A stretch of 9,547 nucleotides of DNA from Chloroflexota bacterium (GTDB taxonomy: Bacteria > Chloroflexota > Limnocylindria > Limnocylindrales > CSP1-4). Under the pieces are notes generated by a model. That model searched no databases. It saw only the letters and a list, made by a program, of their open reading frames with translations, and was not told the DNA's origin. How positions within the stretch are numbered: position 1 is the stretch's first letter; every line of letters starts with the position of its first letter. This document shows, one piece after another, positions 1-6,274 of the stretch. The position numbers and the translations under genes were made by a program. The DNA is taken from positions 1 to 9,547 of the forward strand of contig JAJYJR010000189.1 of the NCBI GenBank assembly GCA_021789355.1, read 5' to 3'.

Positions 1-1
1 G

Positions 2-1585
2 ATCCAGCAGCTGGGCGTCCGGCTCAGCCGCCTGAGCAGCGTGCACGAGATCGGCGTCGCCATCGCGACCGAGCTGCGGCAGCTGATCGACTACCACAAC
101 GTGCGCGTCTACCGCCTGCTGCCCGATGGCGACCTGGTCGCCGTGGCGATGCGGGGGCAGGTCGGCGAGTACGTGGACGAGACGCCCGAGCAGCTTCGGG
201 TCCGCCTGGGGCAGGGAATCACCGGGTGGGTTGCCGAGCACCGGCTGGCGCAGCTGGTCGACGACGCGGCGGCAGACCCCCGCGTCCTGACCATCCCGGG
301 GACGGCGGCCGGCCTGGACGAATCGATGCTGCTGGCCCCGATGATGTACGAGGACGAGGTACTGGGCGTACTGGTGCTCTCGAAGCTGGGCCTCCGCCAG
401 TTCAGCCAGGACGACCTGCGGCTGCTCGAGATCTACGCGAGCTTCGCGGCGCACGCCATGGCCAGCGCGGACGCGGCCGAGCGACTCCGCGACCAGTCGG
501 TGGCGCTCGAGCGGCAGCTGCGGAGCCAGCGGGTCCTGCTGCAGATCACCGAGTCGATCCTGACGACGCTCGATCCGAGGCGCGTGCTGGACCTGATCGC
601 CGAGGGGCTGGCCGCGCTCGTGCGCTACGACAACCTCGCGATCGCGGAGGTCGACCCGTCCACCAACCTGCTCCGGAACATCCTCGCCATCGGGGTCGAC
701 GCCCGGGAGGGCACCCGGGACTGGCTCCCCGGGGAGGAAGGGCTCTCGACCTGGGCGGTACGACGTAACGAGCCACTGCTCGTGCGCGAGGGACGGAAGG
801 ATCCGAGGGCCCGGCACGTCCCGGGGCTCGAGCCGCTCGACGGCAGCGTCATCGCGGTGCCACTCCGCGGCAGGTCCGGCCCGACCGGCGTCCTGACGCT
901 CGAACGGCTGGGCACGGCCGACCGCTTCACAGACGAGGAGTTCGAGCTGGTCAAGCTGTTCGGCGCCCAGGTGTCCATCGCGCTGCAGAACGCCGAGGAG
1001 CACCGGGCGGTCGAGATCCGCGCCGAGACAGACGGGCTCACGGGGCTTCGCAACAAGGGCACGTTCGACCGCCAGCTGGCACAGGCGGTGACTCATGGCG
1101 GCCAGTTCAGCCTCCTGATGATCGACCTCGACGACTTCAAGGCCGTGAACGACGCTCAGGGCCACCAGGCCGGGGACGCGGTGCTGCGGCACATCGCGGT
1201 TGCGCTCCGGAACAGCGTTCGGGACACCGACGTGGTGTTCCGCTACGGCGGTGACGAGTTCACGCTCCTCCTGCCCGGCACGGACGCGCGGGGTGCGCGG
1301 GCGGTGGCGAATAAGGTGAGCCGGGCGGTCGGCGACGTGGATGGCGTGCCCGGGGCGCGACCCGTGACCTGCTCGATCGGCATCGCCTCGTACCCGGACG
1401 ATGGCGCAGAGCAGGACGCGGTGCTGCTCGCCGCCGACCGGGCATGCTATGTCTCGAAGCGCAGCGGGCGCGGGCGCATCTCGACGGCCCAGGAAGGGCT
1501 CGCGCTGGTGGCCGAGTTCCGGCTGACCACCCCCACTCCGGTGGACGAACCCGCGGCGGCGGCCCGGGTCGCGCTGGCGTCCTGA
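2..1585 (+). CDS. GAF-GAF-GGDEF diguanylate cyclase, 5' end cut by window edge
   Basis: The frame is open from base 2 with GAF-like sequence before the first in-frame GTG (base 41), so the true start lies left of the window; 527 residues are visible. Numbering from base 2: GAF domain 1 at about 5-158, a short heptad-like linker rich in R, E, L and Q at about 158-180, GAF domain 2 at about 180-335, and GGDEF domain at about 340-495. The GGDEF motif itself is intact (bases 1247-1261). The metal-binding segment IDLDDFKAVND starts at base 1121. An RDTD inhibitory I-site lies exactly five residues upstream of GGDEF (bases 1220-1231), so an active, product-inhibited cyclase making c-di-GMP from two GTP is expected. 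The GAF pair probably senses a small ligand or redox signal; no ligand can be assigned. No EAL or HD-GYP domain is present, and the visible part has no membrane segment, so it looks cytosolic. Family call is certain; the activity is inferred from motifs. Confidence 0.93.
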   Translation: MQQLGVRLSRLSSVHEIGVAIATELRQLIDYHNVRVYRLLPDGDLVAVAMRGQVGEYVDETPEQLRVRLGQGITGWVAEHRLAQLVDDAAADPRVLTIPGTAAGLDESMLLAPMMYEDEVLGVLVLSKLGLRQFSQDDLRLLEIYASFAAHAMASADAAERLRDQSVALERQLRSQRVLLQITESILTTLDPRRVLDLIAEGLAALVRYDNLAIAEVDPSTNLLRNILAIGVDAREGTRDWLPGEEGLSTWAVRRNEPLLVREGRKDPRARHVPGLEPLDGSVIAVPLRGRSGPTGVLTLERLGTADRFTDEEFELVKLFGAQVSIALQNAEEHRAVEIRAETDGLTGLRNKGTFDRQLAQAVTHGGQFSLLMIDLDDFKAVNDAQGHQAGDAVLRHIAVALRNSVRDTDVVFRYGGDEFTLLLPGTDARGARAVANKVSRAVGDVDGVPGARPVTCSIGIASYPDDGAEQDAVLLAADRACYVSKRSGRGRISTAQEGLALVAEFRLTTPTPVDEPAAAARVALAS

Positions 1586-1630
1586 CGCCACACGGATGCC
1601 GCGATCAGCGCGCGGCGTGGCCCACCTGGG

Positions 1631-1636
1631 TACCAT
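1631..1636 (+). promoter_or_regulatory. -10 element of a leaderless promoter for the C26 hydrolase
   Basis: TACCAT ends 7 bases before the GTG at 1644. No purine-rich ribosome site lies before that GTG, and there is no recognisable -35 hexamer. The same hexamer with the same 7-base spacing occurs before the GTG at 6241 on the other strand, which supports a leaderless start here. This is a motif-based inference. Confidence 0.5.
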
Positions 1637-1643
1637 CGGCAGT

Positions 1644-2417
1644 GTGCACCCGTCGCCGCGACCCCGCATCGTCGTCACGCTCGGGGATCCGCGCCGCTCC
1701 CACCACGAGGCCAACGCGCGACGCAAGAACGACCTGTACCTCGATGCGGTGCGGCGCGGCGGCGGCGACCCGATTCCCCTCGACGAGACGTGTGGGATCG
1801 ACGACCGGACGGCGGCGCTCGGGGTGATGGACGGGCTGCTGCTCAGCGGCGGCACCGATCTCGATCCCGCCCTCTATGGCTCGGCGCCCGACCGCTCCGT
1901 GGGGATCGAGCGGCGCCGCGATGCGCTCGAGCTGGCGGCGTGGGGGATGGCCGGGGCGCGCGGTCTGCCGGTGCTCGGCATCTGCCGCGGGCTCCAGGCG
2001 GTCAACGTGTTCATGGGCGGACGACTCGTCCAGCACCTCGACGGGCACGAGAGCCCGAGCTATCTCGAGGGGCCGCCCGTGACCCACCCGCTCAGGCTGG
2101 TGCCCGGGTCGCGCATCGAGCGGATCCTCATCCCCGACGGGGCAGAGGGCTCGCACGGCGGACAGCGCGAGGGCCGCCGCGAGTGGAGCGTCAACACCTA
2201 CCACCACCAGGGGGTGCGCCCGGTGGATGTCGCGCCCGGCCTCGCACCGGTCGGCTTCGCGCCGTATGGCGCGGCCGAGCTCGTCGAGGCGTTGGAGGCC
2301 ATGGACGGCCAGTGGGTCATCGGCGTGCAGTTCCACCCCGAGCGCAGGGAATCGACGCCGCCCGAGTTCGAGCGCCTGTTCGCGGCGCTCGTGGACGCGG
2401 CCCGGCTGGGGCGCTGA
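1644..2417 (+). CDS. Gamma-glutamyl-gamma-aminobutyrate hydrolase-like peptidase C26
   Basis: A 257-residue cytosolic enzyme of the class-I glutamine amidotransferase fold, close to the usual 250 or so for PuuD-like proteins. Visible motifs are the oxyanion-side SGGTDLDP (68-75), the nucleophile elbow GICRG with catalytic Cys114, VNTYHHQG (183-190), and QFHPE with His231 and Glu233 completing the triad. The family cleaves gamma-glutamyl amide bonds, classically gamma-Glu-GABA in putrescine breakdown; no other putrescine gene is in view, so the substrate is open. GTG at 1644 is preferred over ATG at 1596: it sits 7 bases after a TACCAT -10-like element, and the extra 16 residues from 1596 (MPRSARGV...) are not family-like. 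The gene lies 58 bases after the cyclase and converges on an amino acid ABC importer, so import and breakdown of gamma-glutamyl or amino compounds may be linked, but this is weak inference. Confidence 0.9.
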   Translation: MHPSPRPRIVVTLGDPRRSHHEANARRKNDLYLDAVRRGGGDPIPLDETCGIDDRTAALGVMDGLLLSGGTDLDPALYGSAPDRSVGIERRRDALELAAWGMAGARGLPVLGICRGLQAVNVFMGGRLVQHLDGHESPSYLEGPPVTHPLRLVPGSRIERILIPDGAEGSHGGQREGRREWSVNTYHHQGVRPVDVAPGLAPVGFAPYGAAELVEALEAMDGQWVIGVQFHPERRESTPPEFERLFAALVDAARLGR

Positions 2418-2434
2418 CAGGGCGCGGCCCTGTC
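2416..2434. terminator. 8-bp GC hairpin between convergent genes, likely bidirectional terminator
   Basis: GACAGGGC, a GCG loop, then GCCCTGTC form a perfect 8-bp stem. The first bases overlap the TGA of the C26 gene and the structure ends 2 bases before the TAA of the ATPase gene on the other strand. There is no long T tract on either side (only TCCCTT follows on +), so intrinsic termination may be weak. Position in a 19-base convergent gap is the main support. Confidence 0.5.
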
Positions 2435-2436
2435 CC

Positions 2437-3213
2437 TTACGGCCGGCCGGCCTCCACGATCCGCTGCAGGAACTGCTGGGTCCGCGGCTCCCGGGGGTGG
2501 CTGAAGATCTCGGCGGGCGGCCCCTGCTCCAGGATCACGCCGGCGTCCAGGAAGCAGACGCGGCTCGCGATGTCCCGGGCGAACCCCATCTCGTGCGTGG
2601 CGATGAGCATCGTCATCCCGCCGCGCGCCAGCTCGCGGATCACGTTCAGCACCTCGGCCACGAGTTCGGGGTCCAGGGCGCTGGTGATCTCGTCGAGCAG
2701 GAGCAGGTCCGGTTCCATGGCCAGGGCGCGCACGATGGCGACGCGTTGCTGCTGGCCGCCCGAGAGCCGGTCGGGGAACTCGCCGCGCTTGTCCGCGAGC
2801 CCGAACCGGTCGAGCAGCGCCACCGCGCGCCGGTCGGCTTCCGGGCGGGGCAGGTGCAGCACCTTGCGGGGCGCAAGCGTGACGTTGGCCAGGACGCTCA
2901 TGTGCGGGAACAGGTTGAACGCCTGGAACACGATCCCGATGTGGTGGCGGACCCGGTTCACGTCGACCCCGCGCGCGGTGATCTCCTCCTCCTGCAGGTA
3001 GATGCTGCCCGCGTCGACCGGCTCGAGCAGGTTGACGCAGCGCAGCAGGGTGGACTTGCCCGACCCTGACGCACCGATCAGGCACACAACCTCGTGCTCG
3101 GCCAGCGACAGGTCGATTCCGCGCAGCACCATGGTCGACCCGAATGACTTCCAGGCCCGGTCCACGCGCAGCGCGGGAACGGGTCCGCCGGACCGCGAGG
3201 GCGCCGCGGTCAT
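2437..3213 (-). CDS. Polar amino acid ABC transporter ATP-binding protein
   Basis: A 258-residue ATPase of the GlnQ/HisP (PAAT) type, normal length for the family. It hydrolyses ATP on the cytoplasmic face to power amino acid import. Motifs in order: Walker A GASGSGKS (47-54), Q-loop Gln97 in GIVFQAFNLFPH, signature LSGGQQQR (150-157), Walker B LLLLDE with Asp174 and catalytic Glu175, D-loop SALD (178-181), H-loop His207 in ATHEMG. All catalytic residues are present. The ATG at 3213 overlaps the permease TGA by four bases (ATGA), indicating translational coupling; a GGGGG run 4-8 bases upstream may serve as ribosome site. It is the last gene of the importer operon. The frame stays open upstream to 3939 with no stop, but only because of the high GC; the ATPase fold starts at about residue 14 of this model. 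Confidence 0.95.
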   Translation of the reverse strand: MTAAPSRSGGPVPALRVDRAWKSFGSTMVLRGIDLSLAEHEVVCLIGASGSGKSTLLRCVNLLEPVDAGSIYLQEEEITARGVDVNRVRHHIGIVFQAFNLFPHMSVLANVTLAPRKVLHLPRPEADRRAVALLDRFGLADKRGEFPDRLSGGQQQRVAIVRALAMEPDLLLLDEITSALDPELVAEVLNVIRELARGGMTMLIATHEMGFARDIASRVCFLDAGVILEQGPPAEIFSHPREPRTQQFLQRIVEAGRP

Positions 3214-4100
3214 CGAGCCCCCGCCAGGAAGCGCCGGCGGTCGCGCGCGATCAGCACATCCACGAACCGGGCCATCGGGACCGTGACCACCAGGAAGACG
3301 AGCGCCGTGACGATGTACGGGGTGAAGTTGAACGAGGCGGACTGGTCGATCTGGGACTGGCGGAAGATCTCGACGACGCCGATGTAGGACACCAGCACGG
3401 TGTCCTTCTGGAGGCCGATGAAGTCGTTGAGCAGCGGCGGAATCACGCGGCGGACGGCCTGCGGCAGCACCACGTACCGGAGCGCCTGGAGCTGCGACAA
3501 GCCCAGCGATCGCGCCGCGGCTTCCTGGCTCGGATGGACCGACTGGATTCCCGCGCGGTACACCTCGGAGACATACGCCGAGTAGACGAGCGTGAGAGAG
3601 ATCACGGCGTACAAGAACGGATCGTTGGGGACGCCTTCGATCTGCAGCCCGGGGATCCCGAACCCGAGCACGTAGATGATCAGGACGCCGGGGACCGCGC
3701 GGAAGAAGTCGGCGTAGATGGTGGCCAGGAGCCGCAGCGGGAAGAAGATGGGGCCGGGCAGGCTCCGCAGCACCGCCAGGATCAGCGCCAGCACGAGGAT
3801 GAAGACCTCGGCGATGCAGAACAGCTGCACGTTGACCCAGAACGCCGGGACGATGTCGGGCACGGATTGCGCCCACACCGTCCCGTCGAAGAACGAACGC
3901 TGGACCTCCGGCCAGCCGGGAGCGTGAACGACGATCCACGCGACGGCACCGAAGAAGACGACGGTGCTCGCGAGCGCGATGAAGGTGGACCGCAGCGCGG
4001 AGCGATCATGGCCCCCGCCGGGGCGTGGCGGGCGGCGGCCGGAGAGAGCGACCAGCTCGCCCGAGTCGAGCGGGCCGCCCCCGGCCCGGATGCCACTCAC
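3210..4100 (-). CDS. Polar amino acid ABC transporter permease
   Basis: A 296-residue inner-membrane permease of the HisM/GlnP type. Hydrophobic helices lie at about 39-60, 84-112, 122-150, 162-183 and 258-282. The EAA loop that docks on the ATPase is clear: EAAARSLGLSQLQALRYVVLP (193-213, Glu193 to Pro213), followed by the usual amphipathic LLNDFIGLQKDT segment. An outer segment of about 25 residues separates helices 1 and 2, as in Glu/Asp-type permeases. Only one permease gene is present, so a homodimeric pore is expected. GTG at 4100 is the chosen start: it is 22 bases after the binding-protein TAG, has no good ribosome site, and no other in-frame start precedes helix 1 sensibly; translation is probably coupled to the gene before it. 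The first 35 residues are Gly/Pro/Arg-rich and not conserved-looking. The stop overlaps the ATPase start. Confidence 0.93.
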   Translation of the reverse strand: MSGIRAGGGPLDSGELVALSGRRPPRPGGGHDRSALRSTFIALASTVVFFGAVAWIVVHAPGWPEVQRSFFDGTVWAQSVPDIVPAFWVNVQLFCIAEVFILVLALILAVLRSLPGPIFFPLRLLATIYADFFRAVPGVLIIYVLGFGIPGLQIEGVPNDPFLYAVISLTLVYSAYVSEVYRAGIQSVHPSQEAAARSLGLSQLQALRYVVLPQAVRRVIPPLLNDFIGLQKDTVLVSYIGVVEIFRQSQIDQSASFNFTPYIVTALVFLVVTVPMARFVDVLIARDRRRFLAGAR

Positions 4101-4122
4101 GCCGTGAGCAGCGCGGCCGGCA

Positions 4123-5133
4123 CTACGGCTGCAGGACCGGCGCGCTCGCCTTGTCCGAGAGCCACTCCGTGGTGATCTCGGCGAGGCTTCCGCTCGCCTT
4201 CAGGGCGCCGATCGCCTGGTTCACGCATGTCGTGAGCGGGCTTCCCCTGGCCAGGACCAGGCTGAAGTGCTCCGCGTCGGGGCCGGGGGTCACGGGGAAC
4301 TGGCCCACGATCACGCTGTTGTCGAGCTGCGCAGCGGTGATGTAGAACGCCGTAGGGAGGTCTGTGACGATGCCGTCGATCTGCTTCGCCTTGAGGGCCT
4401 GGATCGCCGCGTCGTTCGACGAGTAGACGGAGATCGTCGCCGTAGGGGCCACGACCGTCTTGATGGCGGTGTAGGCGGTCGTCCCCTGCATCGCGCCGAG
4501 CCGGTACGGCTTGAGCTGGGCGATCGATGTCGCGGCGGTGATCGGGTCGCCCTTGAGCGCGACGACCGACTGCGCCACGTAGTAGTAGCCATCCGACATG
4601 TCGACGGCCGTTGCACGCTCCGGCGTATACGACACCTGGGCAAGGTAGAAGTCGAACGGCTTCGTGCCGGGGGCGTAGGAGTTGTCGAAGGGCACTACGG
4701 TCCACACCACGTTGCTCTTCCCGAATCCGAGCTGACCGGCGACCGCGTACGCGACGGCGCTCTCGAACCCCTGCCCGTTGGTTGGATCGCCGAGCTTCCA
4801 CGGCTTCGGCGGGGTCCCGCTGTCCGTCGCGAAGTACGGAGGATAGGCGGGGTTGTCGGTGCCGATGGTGAGCTTGCCTGCGCTGAGGGTCTGCACCTGG
4901 CCGTTCATGCAGCTGGCGGCGATCGCCGCGGCCGACGCCGGGGCACTCGGGACTGCGGCGGTGCCGGCGACCAGGCTCGGAGCAGCACTGGGCGCGGCTG
5001 GCTGCGCGGCACTCGCCGCAGGCGCCGCCTGGGTGGCAGGCCCGATCTTGGGCGCCGTGGTAGCGCCGGCTCCGCATCCGGCGAGCAGCGCGACGGTCAT
5101 CGCCGCGGCGAGCAGCCTGATCCTGGTATGCAT
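4123..5133 (-). CDS. Amino acid-binding lipoprotein of the ABC importer (SBP family 3)
   Basis: A 336-residue extracytoplasmic solute-binding protein. The ATG at 5133 is fixed by AGGAGG six bases upstream (5140-5145); a start at 5160 would lie upstream of that site. Residues 1-19 form a signal peptide (HTRIR, then a hydrophobic core) ending in the lipobox LLAGC with lipidated Cys20. An Ala/Pro/Ser-rich tether runs to about 74. The binding domain, about 78-328, begins with GKLTIGTDNPAYPPYF. Conserved ligand residues are visible: Arg173 in SYTPERA (alpha-carboxylate) and Asp258 in VTDLPTAFY (alpha-amino). Cys75 and Cys303 (in LTTCVNQA) are the only cysteines besides Cys20 and probably form a disulfide, as in related actinobacterial and Chloroflexota proteins. 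The specific amino acid cannot be read from sequence. First gene of a three-gene operon with permease and ATPase. Confidence 0.94.
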   Translation of the reverse strand: MHTRIRLLAAAMTVALLAGCGAGATTAPKIGPATQAAPAASAAQPAAPSAAPSLVAGTAAVPSAPASAAAIAASCMNGQVQTLSAGKLTIGTDNPAYPPYFATDSGTPPKPWKLGDPTNGQGFESAVAYAVAGQLGFGKSNVVWTVVPFDNSYAPGTKPFDFYLAQVSYTPERATAVDMSDGYYYVAQSVVALKGDPITAATSIAQLKPYRLGAMQGTTAYTAIKTVVAPTATISVYSSNDAAIQALKAKQIDGIVTDLPTAFYITAAQLDNSVIVGQFPVTPGPDAEHFSLVLARGSPLTTCVNQAIGALKASGSLAEITTEWLSDKASAPVLQP

Positions 5134-5139
5134 CCGTGG

Positions 5140-5145
5140 CCTCCT
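5140..5145 (-). promoter_or_regulatory. Strong ribosome binding site of the binding lipoprotein
   Basis: AGGAGG on the minus strand lies six bases before the ATG at 5133. It decides that start over the earlier in-frame codon at 5160 and shows that this organism uses Shine-Dalgarno initiation alongside the leaderless starts seen elsewhere in the window. Confidence 0.85.
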
Positions 5146-5201
5146 CTCGCTCCCACGCACCGCAACGCACCCACGCGCTCACGGAGCGACCCTTCCTCGT
5201 C

Positions 5202-5207
5202 AGTGTA
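5202..5207 (-). promoter_or_regulatory. -10-like element of the amino acid importer operon
   Basis: TACACT on the minus strand, the same hexamer as before the membrane-protein gene at 6275. Transcription would begin near 5195 and give a leader of about 60 bases with the ribosome site at 5140-5145. At 17-base spacing the -35 position (5225-5230) reads TCGAGC, a poor match. It sits beside a long inverted repeat (5214-5251). Confidence 0.4.
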
Positions 5208-5213
5208 GCCGCC

Positions 5214-5251
5214 GTGCCAGTGCCGCTCGAGGCCCCGCGACGGCCTGGCAC
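5214..5251. repeat. 11-bp inverted repeat over the importer promoter
   Basis: GTGCCAG (5214-5220) pairs with CTGGCAC (5245-5251), and the stem continues inward with GCCG (5222-5225) against CGGC (5241-5244), leaving one bulged T at 5221 and a 15-base loop. It lies 34 bases past the end of the SAM enzyme gene and immediately upstream of the TACACT element of the importer operon. It may terminate the SAM enzyme transcript (no U tract) or act as an operator covering the -35 region of the importer promoter. Confidence 0.5.
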
Positions 5252-5270
5252 AGTCTCGATTCGCACGGGC

Positions 5271-5297
5271 CTATCCGCCCGGCTCTATCCGCGCGGC
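5271..5297. repeat. Short direct repeat at the 3' end of the SAM enzyme gene
   Basis: CTATCCGCCCGGC (5271-5283) and CTATCCGCGCGGC (5285-5297) match at 12 of 13 bases with a 14-base period. The right copy contains the stop codon of the SAM enzyme (TAG at 5287-5285, minus strand); the left copy lies just past the gene. It looks like a small tandem duplication; no function is evident. Confidence 0.6.
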
Positions 5298-6241
5298 GCC
5301 CTGCGAATCGTCAGCCGATCGCCGGCCCGGAACCCCAGGCGCGCCGCGGCGTCGCCCTGGTCGACCGCGAGGCAGAGGCGGCCGTAGGAATCCTCGTAGA
5401 GGAGCGCCTCGCCCTGAGGCACGGCCGCGAAGGTCAGCTGCCACGTCAGCGTCGCGGGAGCCGCCTGGCGCGGCCAGACGCGGTCGCCGTCGAGGGCCGG
5501 TCCGTGCGGGGACGGCGAGACCTGCAGCGAATCCCCCGGCTTCAGCGCCCCCAGCGCGGCCTCGAGGTCCTGGCGCTCCCCGGCTAGCTTGACGTTGCCG
5601 AACGTGTCCACATAGATCACGGCGGTCGCCAGTGCGTCGGGCATCATCTCCGGCGCCGGCAGATCGGGGCGCACCAGGCCCGACGGGTCGAGCGGCCGCC
5701 CGAACGCCTCGAGCGGCACGCCGAGGGCCAGGTGGGCGCCGGCCGGGGCGAAGACGTCGCGGCCGTGGAACGACGCGCTGACCACCGGGAGCCGGTAATC
5801 GGCGTTTTCGAGGGCGTGTGCGGCAACGATCCCGCCCAGCCGGTCCGAGGCAGGCAGGAGGAGGCCGTTGTCCGGCCCCACGAGTACGTCGCCGCGCGCG
5901 ACGCGAACGGCGATCGGCAGGCGCGCGGTGCCAACTCCGGGATCGACTACGGCGACATGCACGCCCACGGGCAGGTATGGCAGCGCGGCCCACAGCAGCA
6001 GCGCGCCGTCGAGCACCGCGTACTTCGCGATCTCGTGGCTGACGTCGAGGAGCCGGACGTCCGGGGCGATGCCGAGGATCACGCCTCGGCAGATAGCGGG
6101 CGAGGGGTCGCGCTCCCCGAAGTCCGTGGTGAGGCTGACCAGCGGCCGCGCGTCGCGGACGCTCCCGGCGCTTTCGGCGCCATCTCGGAGTGTCCGCTCG
6201 GCGGCGGGCGTAAGGACTGGTCGCGTGAAGGTGGCGGGCAC
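5285..6241 (-). CDS. S-adenosyl-L-methionine hydroxide adenosyltransferase (SAM hydrolase, DUF62 family)
   Basis: A 318-residue cytosolic enzyme expected to split SAM into adenosine and methionine using water. The family core starts with LVSLTTDFGERD (34-45). The water-activating Asp-Arg-His triad of the hydrolases is present: Asp100 and Arg107 in VDPGVGTAR and His159 in FHGRD. Other family motifs are GPDNG (123-127), VDTFGN (211-216) and the adenine-site YEDSYGRLCLAV (282-293) in the C-terminal beta domain. Fluorinases and chlorinases lack this triad, and the fluorinase loop insertion is absent, so a halogenase is unlikely. GTG at 6241 is chosen because TACCAT ends 7 bases before it with no ribosome site (leaderless pattern); the first 32 residues are non-conserved, so a later start cannot be fully excluded. 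The gene is divergent from the membrane protein at 6275. Its role in SAM balance or methionine recycling is not settled for the family. Confidence 0.92.
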   Translation of the reverse strand: MPATFTRPVLTPAAERTLRDGAESAGSVRDARPLVSLTTDFGERDPSPAICRGVILGIAPDVRLLDVSHEIAKYAVLDGALLLWAALPYLPVGVHVAVVDPGVGTARLPIAVRVARGDVLVGPDNGLLLPASDRLGGIVAAHALENADYRLPVVSASFHGRDVFAPAGAHLALGVPLEAFGRPLDPSGLVRPDLPAPEMMPDALATAVIYVDTFGNVKLAGERQDLEAALGALKPGDSLQVSPSPHGPALDGDRVWPRQAAPATLTWQLTFAAVPQGEALLYEDSYGRLCLAVDQGDAAARLGFRAGDRLTIRRAPRG

Positions 6242-6248
6242 TCAGTCG

Positions 6249-6254
6249 ATGGTA
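6249..6254 (-). promoter_or_regulatory. -10 element of a leaderless promoter for the SAM enzyme
   Basis: TACCAT on the minus strand, 7 bases (CGACTGA) before the GTG at 6241. It is identical in hexamer and spacing to the element before the C26 gene. Its inner end is 8 bases from the -10 element of the divergent membrane-protein gene, so polymerase could hardly occupy both. Confidence 0.5.
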
Positions 6255-6262
6255 GCCGACCG

Positions 6263-6268
6263 TACACT
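6263..6268 (+). promoter_or_regulatory. -10 element of a leaderless promoter for the membrane protein
   Basis: TACACT on the plus strand, 6 bases (GGCGCC) before the GTG at 6275. No ribosome site is present. The -35 position (about 6240-6245, ACTCAG) falls at the start codon of the divergent SAM enzyme and is not a consensus match. Confidence 0.5.
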
Positions 6269-6274
6269 GGCGCC

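Noticed and set aside
2437..3939. A 500-codon open frame on the minus strand that includes the ATPase
   Set aside because: Only the last 258 residues are the ATPase. The upstream part overlaps the clear permease in another frame, is Arg/Pro/Ala-rich with no fold, and the ATGA overlap at 3213 fixes the start.
3144..4175. A 343-codon open frame on + opposite the permease
   Set aside because: Asp/Glu/His/Arg-rich low-complexity translation typical of the antisense frame of a GC-rich gene; no motif, and the permease on the other strand is certain.
4123..5160. Start of the binding lipoprotein at 5160
   Set aside because: It would place nine residues, including the ribosome site, before the signal peptide; AGGAGG six bases from the ATG at 5133 is decisive.
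5285..6241. Fluorinase or chlorinase identity for the SAM enzyme
   Set aside because: The Asp-Arg-His triad of the hydrolase branch is intact (Asp100, Arg107, His159) and the fluorinase loop insertion is absent.
5732..6274. A long N-terminal extension of the membrane protein reaching back to 5732
   Set aside because: It is antisense to the SAM enzyme, has no membrane or domain features, and the promoter-like TACACT plus GTG at 6275 gives a sensible N terminus.
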